A DNA stretch of 64,000 nucleotides from Pseudomonadales bacterium (GTDB lineage Bacteria; Pseudomonadota; Gammaproteobacteria; Pseudomonadales; Azotimanducaceae): assembly GCA_041395945.1 (NCBI GenBank), contig JAWKZN010000001.1, positions 3,534,001 through 3,598,000 of the forward strand, in the 5' to 3' direction. A program made the position numbers and the translations under genes. The notes below the pieces were generated by a model. The model ran no database searches. It was not told where the DNA came from and saw nothing but the letters and a program-made list of their open reading frames with translations. Positions 1-7,720 of the stretch are shown here, in pieces. Every line of letters starts with the position of its first letter. Position 1 is the stretch's first letter.

Positions 1-134
1 TCGCAGGCCGCCAGATCGTGGCAGACGTAATCGGCCACCGGCTGGGTCATCACGCTCGGCGCCAGATCCGTCGTGCGCCGATCCATCAGCTCGAACAGGC
101 GCTTCGCCTGGCTCACCTGGATGTCGTGTTTCAC
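1..134 (-). CDS. Rieske aromatic-ring-hydroxylating oxygenase, N-terminus only (partial)
   Basis: The gene reads leftward off the window edge, so only about 44 residues are visible. The start chosen is GTG (132-134), which overlaps the stop of a short upstream frame; an internal ATG at 84-86 is possible. The peptide has the RTTDLAP...PVADYVCHDLAA pattern seen at the N-terminus of ring-hydroxylating oxygenase alpha subunits, ahead of the Rieske domain. The Rieske and iron sites lie outside the window, so the assignment rests on a short match. A GTAC-N6-TTAC site lies just upstream (167-180). Confidence 0.5.
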   Translation of the reverse strand, partial: MKHDIQVSQAKRLFELMDRRTTDLAPSVMTQPVADYVCHDLAAC

Positions 135-166
135 CGTTTCATGTCCTCGTCGTTGAGCGCCATGAT

Positions 167-180
167 GTACGCGGGCTTAC
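167..180. promoter_or_regulatory. Predicted operator, GTAC-N6-TTAC
   Basis: The sequence is GTAC GCGGGC TTAC, about 33 bases upstream of the leftward Rieske gene. It matches the motif found in many other promoter gaps of the window. The 13 bases 161-173 are identical to 30062-30074, which surround another copy. Confidence 0.5.
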
Positions 181-190
181 GAAATGACAA

Positions 191-210
191 CAGCTGGCCA
201 CAGCTGGCCA
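191..210. repeat. 10-bp perfect tandem duplication
   Basis: CAGCTGGCCA is repeated twice in direct tandem in the gap between the Rieske gene and the DUF35 gene. Nothing else recognisable was seen in 181-337. Confidence 0.7.
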
Positions 211-337
211 CCTTGCGCGGGCAGTCAGCTTGTGGGGACGATTGTGGGGCTGAAAGAGAGGGAGATTCTGAAATGAGGTGACTGACATTTGCAGACCTGT
301 TAGTTTCTGTAAGCATACGAACAACAACCGCCCATCG

Positions 338-768
338 ATGCCAAACCGTGTCGCGCTCGAAGACGGCTACCTGGTGTTCTCGGAAGACGGCATACGCCTG
401 CTCGGATCCTACAGCCCGGCCGCAGACGTCACTTTCTTTCCCACCCGCAAACGTTGCCCCATTACCGAGGAGCCCGTCCACACCGTCGAGCTCTCGCGGG
501 AAGGCACGCTGTACGCCTGGTCGTTCATTCACATGCCCAGGATGGGCAGCATGGATTCGACCCCGGCGGCGGGTATGCGGTGGGGCAGATCGACCTGCCG
601 GAAGGCGTACGCGTGCAGACGCGGATCGACGGCGGGCCGGAGGACTTCGAGGTCGGTATGCCGATGCGGCTGGAAGCCGACGTGGTCGCGACCGATGAAG
701 ACGGCACGGAATATTGCGGCTTCAAGTTCGTTCCCCAGAGTACGTCGAGCACAAGGAGCACGCCGTGA
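338..768 (+). pseudogene. DUF35 OB-fold acyl-CoA-associated protein, frameshifted
   Basis: DUF35 proteins bind acyl-CoA through an OB fold and partner thiolase-like enzymes. The first part reads from ATG 338 (MPNRVALEDGYLVF...SFIHMPRMGSMD). The rest (FDPGGGYAVGQIDLPEG...CGFKFVPQ) continues one frame earlier. Adding one T at about 556-557 (GATTCG to GATTTCG) would restore MDFDPGGGY and a single frame of about 143 codons. The usual N-terminal zinc ribbon is degenerate, with one Cys near KRCP. The stop overlaps the GTG of the thiolase-like gene. It is either a sequencing error or a recent pseudogene. Confidence 0.75.
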
Positions 769-1925
769 ACCGGGAAGTCTACGTCATCGGAGTCGGCATG
801 CACCCCTTTACCAAAGGCTACGTGCCGCTTAGAGACATGTACTTCACCGCAGGCGTCGGCGCCCTCGAAGACGCGGGTCTGAAGTTCCGCGACATCGGCT
901 GCTTGTACAACGGCTACATCGGCGGCGGGATGATGGAAGGTGTCGGCTACGCGAAGGATCTGGGCATGACTGGCCTCCCTGTGGTCCACGTAGAAAATGC
1001 CTCGGCCACCGGCTCGTCGGCGTTTCGCGAGGCCGTCTGGGCCGTCTCCGGCGGCGCGGCCGACGTGGCGATGGCCATGGGGTTCGACGACATGGCCCGC
1101 ATTGGCATGCCTCGGCGCAAGCCGCCGCCGGGGCGGAAGAAGGCGGTGCCGGGGTTCGAAAACATCCTGCTGCCGGCAGGCTTCTTCGCCATGTGGGCGG
1201 TGCGCCGCATGCACGAGGCGGGCACCACGGTGGAGACCTTTGCGGCCATCGCCGCCAAGAACTGGAACCACGCCCGTCATAATCCCATGGCGCAGCGCCG
1301 CGCCGACCACGAGATCACCGTGGAAGAGGTCCTGGCAGCACCCATGGTCGCCTACCCGCACACGGCGATGATGGCGTGCGCCAGCGGCGCCGGCGCCGCC
1401 TGCGCCATCGTCGCCACGCGGGAGTGGGCCAAGCGGCTGGCCAGCGGCCGGCCCCTGGTCAAGGTGGTCGCCTCTCAGCTGCAGTCGGAGGTCTACTCCC
1501 AGGGCCACGTCTTCCTCGGAGCCGTCGTTGGCCCTGCGAGCTCCACCGAACGCACGGCGCAGCTCGCGTACGAGGAGGCCGGATTGGGGCCGAAAGACCT
1601 CAGCCTCGTCCATGTCCACGACGCCTTCCCCATCGAGGAGCTGATGTACTACGAGCTGCTCGGCATCTGCGGGCCGGGCGAAGGGGACCGCCTCGTTCAC
1701 GATGGCGACACGGCGATCGGTGGACGCATCCCGTTCTCCACCGACGGCGGCCTCACTGCTCGCGGCCATCCTGGGAGGCCCACGGGCCTCGCTCAGGTCT
1801 GGGATGCGACTCGGCAGCTACGCGGCGAGCAAGGCCCGTTTCAGGTGCCGGGCGCGAGGAACGCGCTGGTGCACATGATGGGCGCCGGGTCCGTATGCGC
1901 CATCCATATCCTGCAGCGCGAGTGA
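765..1925 (+). CDS. Thiolase-like protein (SCP-x/Ltp family) lacking the nucleophilic Cys
   Basis: 386 residues from GTG 765, overlapping the stop of the DUF35 gene. The fold is that of non-decarboxylating thiolases and lipid-transfer proteins. Where SCP-x-type thiolases have VENACATGS the protein has VENASATGS, so the nucleophile is Ser80. The C-terminal GHP histidine motif is kept, but the second catalytic Cys loop reads MMGAGSV. Pairing with a DUF35 gene resembles the Ltp2-ChsH2 retro-aldolase of steroid side-chain degradation, so a carbon-carbon lyase acting on a beta-hydroxyacyl-CoA is more likely than a true thiolase. Confidence 0.8.
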   Translation: MNREVYVIGVGMHPFTKGYVPLRDMYFTAGVGALEDAGLKFRDIGCLYNGYIGGGMMEGVGYAKDLGMTGLPVVHVENASATGSSAFREAVWAVSGGAADVAMAMGFDDMARIGMPRRKPPPGRKKAVPGFENILLPAGFFAMWAVRRMHEAGTTVETFAAIAAKNWNHARHNPMAQRRADHEITVEEVLAAPMVAYPHTAMMACASGAGAACAIVATREWAKRLASGRPLVKVVASQLQSEVYSQGHVFLGAVVGPASSTERTAQLAYEEAGLGPKDLSLVHVHDAFPIEELMYYELLGICGPGEGDRLVHDGDTAIGGRIPFSTDGGLTARGHPGRPTGLAQVWDATRQLRGEQGPFQVPGARNALVHMMGAGSVCAIHILQRE

Positions 1926-1929
1926 CGAC

Positions 1930-3009
1930 TCAGAAGGCGATGACCTGCCGCGCGACCTCCCCGGTCTTGAGGGCTTCCATGCCGTCGTTGATCTTCTCCA
2001 GCGAAATGCGTCGCGAGATGAGCGGATCGAGCATCAGCTTTCCGGACAGGTAGAAATCGACGTATCGCGGCATGTCGATGCGGAAGCGGTTGGAACCCAT
2101 CATGGAGCCCTGCAGCTTCTTCTCCTGCAGCAGATCCATACCGCGGATCTCGATCGCCTGATCAGCAGGCACCATGCCAATTACCGTGGCCGTCCCTCCG
2201 ATGGCCAGCATGCGCCAAGCCTGTTCGCAGGTTATTTTGAGGCCAATGGCCTCGAACGAGTAATCGACGCCGCCTCCGGTCAGCGCCACGACCTGCTCGA
2301 CCGGATCGCCGTCGCTCGCGTTCACCGTGTCGGTGGCGCCGAACTGCCGTGCTAGCTCGAGCTTCGATGGCACCCGGTCCACGGCGATGATGCGTCCCGC
2401 CCCGGCAATGGCCGCGCCGTTGATCGCACTCAGGCCCACGCCGCCGCAGCCGATCACGGCCACTGTAGAGCCTGCCTCGACAGCGGCGGTGCGCAAGACT
2501 GCGCCAGCGCCCGTGGTCACCCCGCAACCGATGAGCGCGGCCCGGTCGAGCGGCATGTCGTCGCGTATTTTCACCACCGCGTTCTCGTGCACCAGCATCT
2601 CTTCGGCGTACGACGACAGGTGCGCGAACTGCGCGACCGGCTCGCCGTTGATGGACAGGCGCGGCCTTTCCCCGGACCTGCGGGCCGTGGCCCGTCCTCC
2701 GCACCGGTTCGGATGGCCGGAAAGGCAGTGATTGCAATGTCCGCAGAACACCGAAAGGCAAGTGATCACATGATCGCCTGGCTTCACGTACTCGACGTCG
2801 GCCCCCACCTCCTCGACGATGCCCGCGGATTCGTGTCCGAGCACCGCCGGCACCCGGAACGGAAAAATGCCCTCCACGAAATGCAGATCGCTGTGGCAGA
2901 TGCCGGCAAAGTGCGTGCGAACCCGGATCTCTCTGGGCTGTGGAGCGTCAAGGTCCACGTCTTCTATGGTCATGGGCCTATTTGGGCCTCGGAACACGGC
3001 AGCCTTCAT
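1930..3009 (-). CDS. Zinc-dependent alcohol dehydrogenase (class III-like MDR)
   Basis: 359 residues. Catalytic-zinc residues Cys38 and His59-Glu60 (LGHE) are present, as are the four structural-zinc cysteines (C89, C92, C95, C103). The Rossmann motif GCGGVGLSA follows. The family oxidises alcohols with NAD(P); in this context it could oxidise an alcohol from ring or side-chain hydroxylation. It ends 5 bases from the convergent thiolase-like gene and is divergent from the SDR at 3398 across a gap with a strong palindrome. Confidence 0.88.
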   Translation of the reverse strand: MKAAVFRGPNRPMTIEDVDLDAPQPREIRVRTHFAGICHSDLHFVEGIFPFRVPAVLGHESAGIVEEVGADVEYVKPGDHVITCLSVFCGHCNHCLSGHPNRCGGRATARRSGERPRLSINGEPVAQFAHLSSYAEEMLVHENAVVKIRDDMPLDRAALIGCGVTTGAGAVLRTAAVEAGSTVAVIGCGGVGLSAINGAAIAGAGRIIAVDRVPSKLELARQFGATDTVNASDGDPVEQVVALTGGGVDYSFEAIGLKITCEQAWRMLAIGGTATVIGMVPADQAIEIRGMDLLQEKKLQGSMMGSNRFRIDMPRYVDFYLSGKLMLDPLISRRISLEKINDGMEALKTGEVARQVIAF

Positions 3010-3129
3010 GCTGAACTCTCCCTTGCTTACATGCGCCCGGTTCGGTCCTTCCTGTCCCGCGCGACTGAGTCACGTTGACCTGAACGCGATCACCATCGGC
3101 GCTGGCCGATTCGAGTTAGCATAAAGTGC

Positions 3130-3145
3130 TGTACGTAGACGTACA
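3130..3145. promoter_or_regulatory. Perfect palindromic operator TGTACGT-AG-ACGTACA
   Basis: Two 7-base arms separated by two bases, in the divergent gap between the ADH (-) and the SDR operon (+). Its core, GTAC GTAGAC GTAC, has the same 4-6-4 layout as the recurring motif of the window, with GTAC in place of TTAC. Confidence 0.6.
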
Positions 3146-3213
3146 ATACGTTACGTTACTAGGATCAACTCGGACCACCTTGGAGAGGAGAGGGTTCCAA
3201 TGAGCGTCGATAG

Positions 3214-3321
3214 CTCCAGGTTCTGCGGGAAGGCGAAGCGGAACTCTTCCGCCGCGCGGCGGGTGTCACGGCGCTGCGTAACTACGGGCTGGAGCTCAGC
3301 TACAAGATGGGCAATTACTGA
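3214..3321 (+). pseudogene. Possible C-terminal remnant of an unknown gene
   Basis: A 35-codon open stretch after a TAG at 3211, with plausible coding composition (it ends GLELSYKMGNY, then TGA at 3319). It has no start codon of its own and sits between the operator and the SDR start. I do not recognise the family, and it may be noncoding. Confidence 0.2.
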
Positions 3322-3397
3322 GACTGAGAACATGCGTGGATGCGCAGTGCACCCACGCGTCTACGGCCAGTATTTGCGGCCGGACGGTGGTTGACCA

Positions 3398-4306
3398 TTG
3401 ACCTATACCTCGATCTTCGCGCCGGGGCTCTTTCGCGACCACCGCATTCTGGTGACGGGGGGCGGTTCCGGCATCGAGCGGTGCATCGCCCACGAGCTGT
3501 GCGCGCTGGGCGCACAGGTGCTCGTTGCCGGGCGCACCCAGGCCAAGCTCGAGGCCGTGCAAGCCGAAATCCGGGCGGACGGCGGTATGGCCGACACGGC
3601 CATCTGTGACGTCCGTGATGCCGCCGTCGTAGACCGCGTGGTGCGGAACTGGGCTGCGAACGGGCCGATCCACGGGCTGGTAAACTGTGCGGGCGGTCAG
3701 TTCCCCGCCCTGCTCGCCGAAATGTCCGCCAACGGCTTCGAGGCGGTGATCCGCAACAACCTGCTGTCGATGTATCTCGTCTCCACTGCCGTGTACCGGC
3801 AGAGCATGCGTCACCACGGCGGCGTCATCGTAAACATCACTGCCGGGGAAGCCGGCGGCATGCCGCTGATGGGCCACAGCGGCGCAGCGCGCGCGGGCGT
3901 ACACAACCTCACGGCCACAGCGGCGGTGGAGTGGGCCGCCGACGGCGTGCGCGTCAACGCCGTAGCGCCCGGCTACGTGGCCTCGAGTGGCTTCGATACC
4001 TACACTGACGAGCGGATGCTCCGGGCCCTGCACGCGTTTCCTGGGGTGACGCCTGTCGGGCGCCTCGGCACCGAGGCGGAGATCAGCGCCGCCGTCGCCT
4101 TTCTGCTGAGCCCGGCCGCTCGCTTCGTCACGGGCCAGGTGTGGCGCGTGGATGGCGGCGCCGGTCTCACCACCAACAACCCCATGTTTCCCCTGCAGAG
4201 CCCGCCGGCACAGCCGGCTTTCGAAGGCTTCCACCGCGCACACACGCCTTCGGTGCTCGCCGGCGGACCTGCAACGACCGATGCACCCGAGGAGTCGGAC
4301 TCATGA
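3398..4306 (+). CDS. SDR-family enoyl-CoA reductase-like protein without YxxxK
   Basis: 302 residues from a TTG start (MTYTSIF...). The N-terminal cofactor motif VTGGGSGIE and the NCAGG motif are typical of short-chain dehydrogenases. The catalytic Tyr/Lys segment reads HSGAARAGVHNLT, as in peroxisomal trans-2-enoyl-CoA reductase and 2,4-dienoyl-CoA reductase relatives, not YxxxK. That points to reduction of an unsaturated acyl-CoA. Its last bases overlap the ATG of the CoA-transferase gene (ATGA). Confidence 0.8.
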   Translation: MTYTSIFAPGLFRDHRILVTGGGSGIERCIAHELCALGAQVLVAGRTQAKLEAVQAEIRADGGMADTAICDVRDAAVVDRVVRNWAANGPIHGLVNCAGGQFPALLAEMSANGFEAVIRNNLLSMYLVSTAVYRQSMRHHGGVIVNITAGEAGGMPLMGHSGAARAGVHNLTATAAVEWAADGVRVNAVAPGYVASSGFDTYTDERMLRALHAFPGVTPVGRLGTEAEISAAVAFLLSPAARFVTGQVWRVDGGAGLTTNNPMFPLQSPPAQPAFEGFHRAHTPSVLAGGPATTDAPEESDS

Positions 4307-5499
4307 CGCTGCTTAAAGACATCACGGTGCTGGATCTGACCCGCGTGGTGGCAGGCCCGGCCTGCACCCGCACTCTGGCCGATCTCGGCGCAGAGGTGCT
4401 GAAGATCGAGCCGCCGAAAGGCGATCTCATGCGCCGCGGGGTTCCTAACCGCGGCGGCGTGGCGGTCGGCTACGCGCAGCAGAACGCCGGGAAGCGGCAT
4501 CTGTGCGTCGACCTGACCCAGGAGACCGGGCAAGCCCTGGTGCGGCGGCTGGCCGATCAATGCGACATCGTGGTCGAGAACTACCGGCCGGGTGTGGCCG
4601 CGCGCCTCGGACTCGGCTACGAGCTGCTCCGCCAGTCCAATCCGGCGCTGATCTATTGCTCCATCTCCGGCTACGGCCAAGAGGGCAGGGCATCCAGGCG
4701 CCGGGCCCACGCGCCGATCATTCACGCCGAGGTGGGGCTAATCGAGCTCAACGCCAGGGAGCGCGACACCCCGCCGCTGCCGGAAGCCGTTTCCCATGCC
4801 GACTTCGCCGGCTCCGCCCAGGCCACCGCAGGGATTCTGGCTGCCCTGGTGCAGCGTCTGCAGACGGGCCAGGGGCAGCACGTCGACGTGTCCATGGCCG
4901 AGACGATGCTGGCCATGAACGAGTGGACCGCGGTGGAAGTCAACGGCGGCATCGGTGACGAGATCAGCCCGTTCCGCCCCGGCAAAGCGGCCCTGCTTCG
5001 CACCGCCGATGGCGCATGGGTCCAGTTGCCCGGCAATCCGTTGACGGGCGTGTTCGCCATCGCCAGGGCACTGGGGCGGGAGCAGGCGCTTGCGGAGCGC
5101 GGTTGGCACGGCTTCGAGGATACCCGCGACAAAACCGCCGAGGTCCACGCGCTGCTGCAATCGTGGGCCGCGGAATTCGCCACGGTAACCAAGTTTGAGG
5201 CCGCACTCGACAAGGCTCGGGTGCCGCTGGGCCAGGTGCGCAGTCTCGCCGAGGTCGCCGAGCAACCCTGGGCCGTCGAGCGCCGGGCGTTCGTGGAGTT
5301 GAACCTCCAGGGCACCCCAGTGAAGCTGCCGCGATCGCCCTTTCGCTTCGCCGGCCACGACGTCGGCCCGCGACATGCAGGCGCGCGGCGCGGCGCCGAC
5401 AATGCCGCCGTGCTGACCGAAAAGCTCGGGCTCAGCGAGGACGAGATCGAACGGCTGAGGACAAGCGGCGTGCTCTGCGCCGAGGAAGACGAACGATGA
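4303..5499 (+). CDS. Class III CoA-transferase (CaiB/BaiF family)
   Basis: 398 residues from the ATG that overlaps the SDR stop. It begins LKDITVLDLTRVVAGP with the family's LGAEVLKIEPP and NYRPGV motifs; Asp167 in HADFAG is the probable catalytic aspartate that carries the CoA ester. The family moves CoA between carboxylic acids, so the enzyme probably activates a catabolic acid. It is the middle gene of a three-gene overlapping unit and ends in an ATGA overlap with the LLM gene. Confidence 0.88.
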   Translation: MTLLKDITVLDLTRVVAGPACTRTLADLGAEVLKIEPPKGDLMRRGVPNRGGVAVGYAQQNAGKRHLCVDLTQETGQALVRRLADQCDIVVENYRPGVAARLGLGYELLRQSNPALIYCSISGYGQEGRASRRRAHAPIIHAEVGLIELNARERDTPPLPEAVSHADFAGSAQATAGILAALVQRLQTGQGQHVDVSMAETMLAMNEWTAVEVNGGIGDEISPFRPGKAALLRTADGAWVQLPGNPLTGVFAIARALGREQALAERGWHGFEDTRDKTAEVHALLQSWAAEFATVTKFEAALDKARVPLGQVRSLAEVAEQPWAVERRAFVELNLQGTPVKLPRSPFRFAGHDVGPRHAGARRGADNAAVLTEKLGLSEDEIERLRTSGVLCAEEDER

Positions 5500-6425
5500 G
5501 CGATCAGGATCTGCAGTTCGGGGTGATGAGCGGCTTTCCGGATCCGGAGTCGGCCCGGGTCACCGTGGAGGAGGCGGAACGGCTGGGCTTCGATTCCCTC
5601 TGGGTGGGCGATCACGTGGCCTTTCCGGTGCCGATTCTCGACTCCCTCGCCCAGCTCGCCCTCGCCGCCGCCTTCGCGCGCCGTCTCACCCTCGGCACCT
5701 GCGTTTACCTCCTGCCCCTGCGCCACCCCACCCTGGTGGCCAAGCAGACCGCCACGCTCGACCGCATGCTCTCGGGCCGGTTCGCTCTCGGTGTCGGGGT
5801 GGGAGGGGAGTTTCCCAACGAATACGCCGCATGCGGCGTACCGCTGCATCAGCGGGGCGCTCGACTGACGGAAGGTATCGACGTGCTGAAGGCGCTGTGG
5901 AGTGCCGAGCCAGTCACCCGAAGCGGCCGCTTCTACCCGCTGGACGACGTCCGCATGCTGCCGCCCCCGACGTCATCAGGCGGGCCGCCGGTCTGGTGCG
6001 GCGGACGAGCCCCGGCGGCGCTCGAGCGGGCGGGCCGGCTGGGCGACGGCTATGTCTCTTACGCCGTCGATCCGCAGCGCTTCTCCGCCTCCCTGACGAC
6101 GATCCGCCGCGCCGCCGCCGCGGCGGGCCGCAGCCTCGACGCCTTTACGCCGGCCCACATGCTATTCCTGCGCCTCGACGAGCGCTTCGAGGATTCGCAC
6201 CGGACGGCAACGGAGCACCTGAGCCGCCGCTACGCCATGGATTTTTCCAAGGCCGCTCGACGCTATGGCGCGCTCGGTCCGGCCGCGGACGTCGCCGAAA
6301 CGATCCACCGCTACCGGGAGGCCGGCGTCCGGCACTTGATTCTCGATCTGGTCGGGCCCGCGGCCGATCGCCACGAGCAACTCCATCGATTCAGCCACGA
6401 GGTGATGCCCCTACTGAAAACCTGA
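5496..6425 (+). CDS. LLM-class flavin-dependent oxidoreductase
   Basis: 309 residues, a luciferase-like TIM barrel. Family features include AERLGFDSLWVGDHV near the N-terminus, LTLGTCVYLLPLRHP and LSGRFALGVGVGGEF. Members use FMN or F420; the sequence does not settle which. It may act as a monooxygenase or reductase on a CoA ester made by the preceding two genes, which is inference from overlap alone. One of four LLM enzymes in the window. Confidence 0.85.
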   Translation: MSDQDLQFGVMSGFPDPESARVTVEEAERLGFDSLWVGDHVAFPVPILDSLAQLALAAAFARRLTLGTCVYLLPLRHPTLVAKQTATLDRMLSGRFALGVGVGGEFPNEYAACGVPLHQRGARLTEGIDVLKALWSAEPVTRSGRFYPLDDVRMLPPPTSSGGPPVWCGGRAPAALERAGRLGDGYVSYAVDPQRFSASLTTIRRAAAAAGRSLDAFTPAHMLFLRLDERFEDSHRTATEHLSRRYAMDFSKAARRYGALGPAADVAETIHRYREAGVRHLILDLVGPAADRHEQLHRFSHEVMPLLKT

Positions 6426-6468
6426 TCACCCATCCGGCTCAGCGGGTGATTCGTCCCCCGGCGGCACG

Positions 6469-6487
6469 GCCACCGGTTGCCGGTGGC
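6469..6487 (+). terminator. Hairpin GCCACCGG-ttg-CCGGTGGC
   Basis: Eight-base perfect arms with a three-base loop after the LLM gene, without a T-tract. A weaker TCACCC/GGGTGA pair precedes it (6426-6449). It probably separates the upstream operon from the amidohydrolase. Confidence 0.5.
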
Positions 6488-6492
6488 ACCAG

Positions 6493-6514
6493 GACTGTAT
6501 GCTGCGTTACAGTC
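6493..6514. promoter_or_regulatory. Predicted operator GACTGTA-N8-TACAGTC
   Basis: Perfect 7-base arms centred on GTAT GCTGCG TTAC (6497-6510), a match to the recurring 4-6-4 motif, 32 bases before the ATG of the amidohydrolase gene. Confidence 0.6.
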
Positions 6515-6545
6515 TGAGTCCCTACTGTGCCCTCGGAGTGGATCC

Positions 6546-7685
6546 ATGGAGTACTCGCGCGTCTCTGCCGACTGTCACATCGACCTCTGCTGGCTGCCGC
6601 CGACTCTATTCACGGACGAGGCGACGCCGGCGATGAAAAGCCGCATGCCCTATGTCGCGTCCGGTTCCAAGGGTGACTACTGGACGACGCCGAGCGGCGC
6701 CAATCTCGGGCTCAAGAACGGGGTGGGGCCTACGGGAGCGCCCTATGTGCCCGGCCAGCATGCGCGTGTCGACCGGATGGCCGAAACCGGTCTCTACCGC
6801 GACGGCGAACAGGACATCCGCCGGGTCTCCGATCCCCACCTGCGGGTTCGTGACATGGACCTCGACGGGGTCCATGCCGAGGTGCTGTACGGCATTCTCG
6901 GCGCGGCCAGCCGGCTGGGAGACACCGAGGCCGTCAACGAGATGCTGCGAATCTACAACGACTGGCTGGTGGAGTTCTGCAGCCATTATCCCGAGCGCCA
7001 CATCGGCCTGGCCTGCCTGCCGTACGGCGACATCGACGCGGCGGTGAGAGAGGCCTACCGGGTAGCCGATCTCGGATTGAAAGGCCTCGAGTTGTCCTGC
7101 TCGTGGGACATGCAGCCCATGCTGCACCCCTGCTGGGAGCCCTTATGGCAAGCCGTCCACGAGGTGGACCTGCCGCTGCACTTCCACACGTTCCCGAACG
7201 TGTCTCCGGACGCCATGCGCGCCATCCCCGCCGAGCGGCGGCGGGCGATGTTCTTCAGCGTAGTATCCGGGTTTCAGATGAACCTGATCAACATTCTCTC
7301 GGCGCTCATGGCCGCCAACGTGTTCGAGCGTTATCCGAACGTACGTGTCGCCTTCGGCGAGAGCGGATGCGGGTGGATCCCCTACGCCCTGGAGCGCATG
7401 GATTTCGAGTGGGAGGATCGCTTTCAGGACCTCGGGCTCGAAATGAGACCCAGCGACTACTGGCGGCGTCAATGCAAGGCCACATTCCAGTTCGACATCG
7501 TCGGCAGCAAGCTCATCGACGACATGGGCGTAAATACGCTGATGTGGGGCTCCGACTATCCCCACGGCGACGGCGTGTGGCCCGAGTCGGACCGCTACAT
7601 TCGCGAGCAGTTCGCGCACCTACCGGCGGCCGATGTGCACCGCATCACCTGCGCCAACGCCGTCGAGTTCTACCGGCTGAGCTGA
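6546..7685 (+). CDS. Amidohydrolase-2 family metal-dependent hydrolase
   Basis: 379 residues from ATG 6546. This TIM-barrel family includes decarboxylases and C-C or ester hydrolases such as ACMSD and gamma-resorcylate decarboxylase. The N-terminal metal motif reads SADCHID, where the sister proteins in this window have DxHxxE, so a ligand may differ. FHTFPN (His) and WGSDYPHGDG (Asp) supply further likely ligands. It stands alone behind its own operator. Substrate unknown. Confidence 0.82.
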   Translation: MEYSRVSADCHIDLCWLPPTLFTDEATPAMKSRMPYVASGSKGDYWTTPSGANLGLKNGVGPTGAPYVPGQHARVDRMAETGLYRDGEQDIRRVSDPHLRVRDMDLDGVHAEVLYGILGAASRLGDTEAVNEMLRIYNDWLVEFCSHYPERHIGLACLPYGDIDAAVREAYRVADLGLKGLELSCSWDMQPMLHPCWEPLWQAVHEVDLPLHFHTFPNVSPDAMRAIPAERRRAMFFSVVSGFQMNLINILSALMAANVFERYPNVRVAFGESGCGWIPYALERMDFEWEDRFQDLGLEMRPSDYWRRQCKATFQFDIVGSKLIDDMGVNTLMWGSDYPHGDGVWPESDRYIREQFAHLPAADVHRITCANAVEFYRLS

Positions 7686-7720
7686 ACCGAGGAAAAGCGG
7701 GCGGGAGCCCGGCACGCCGG

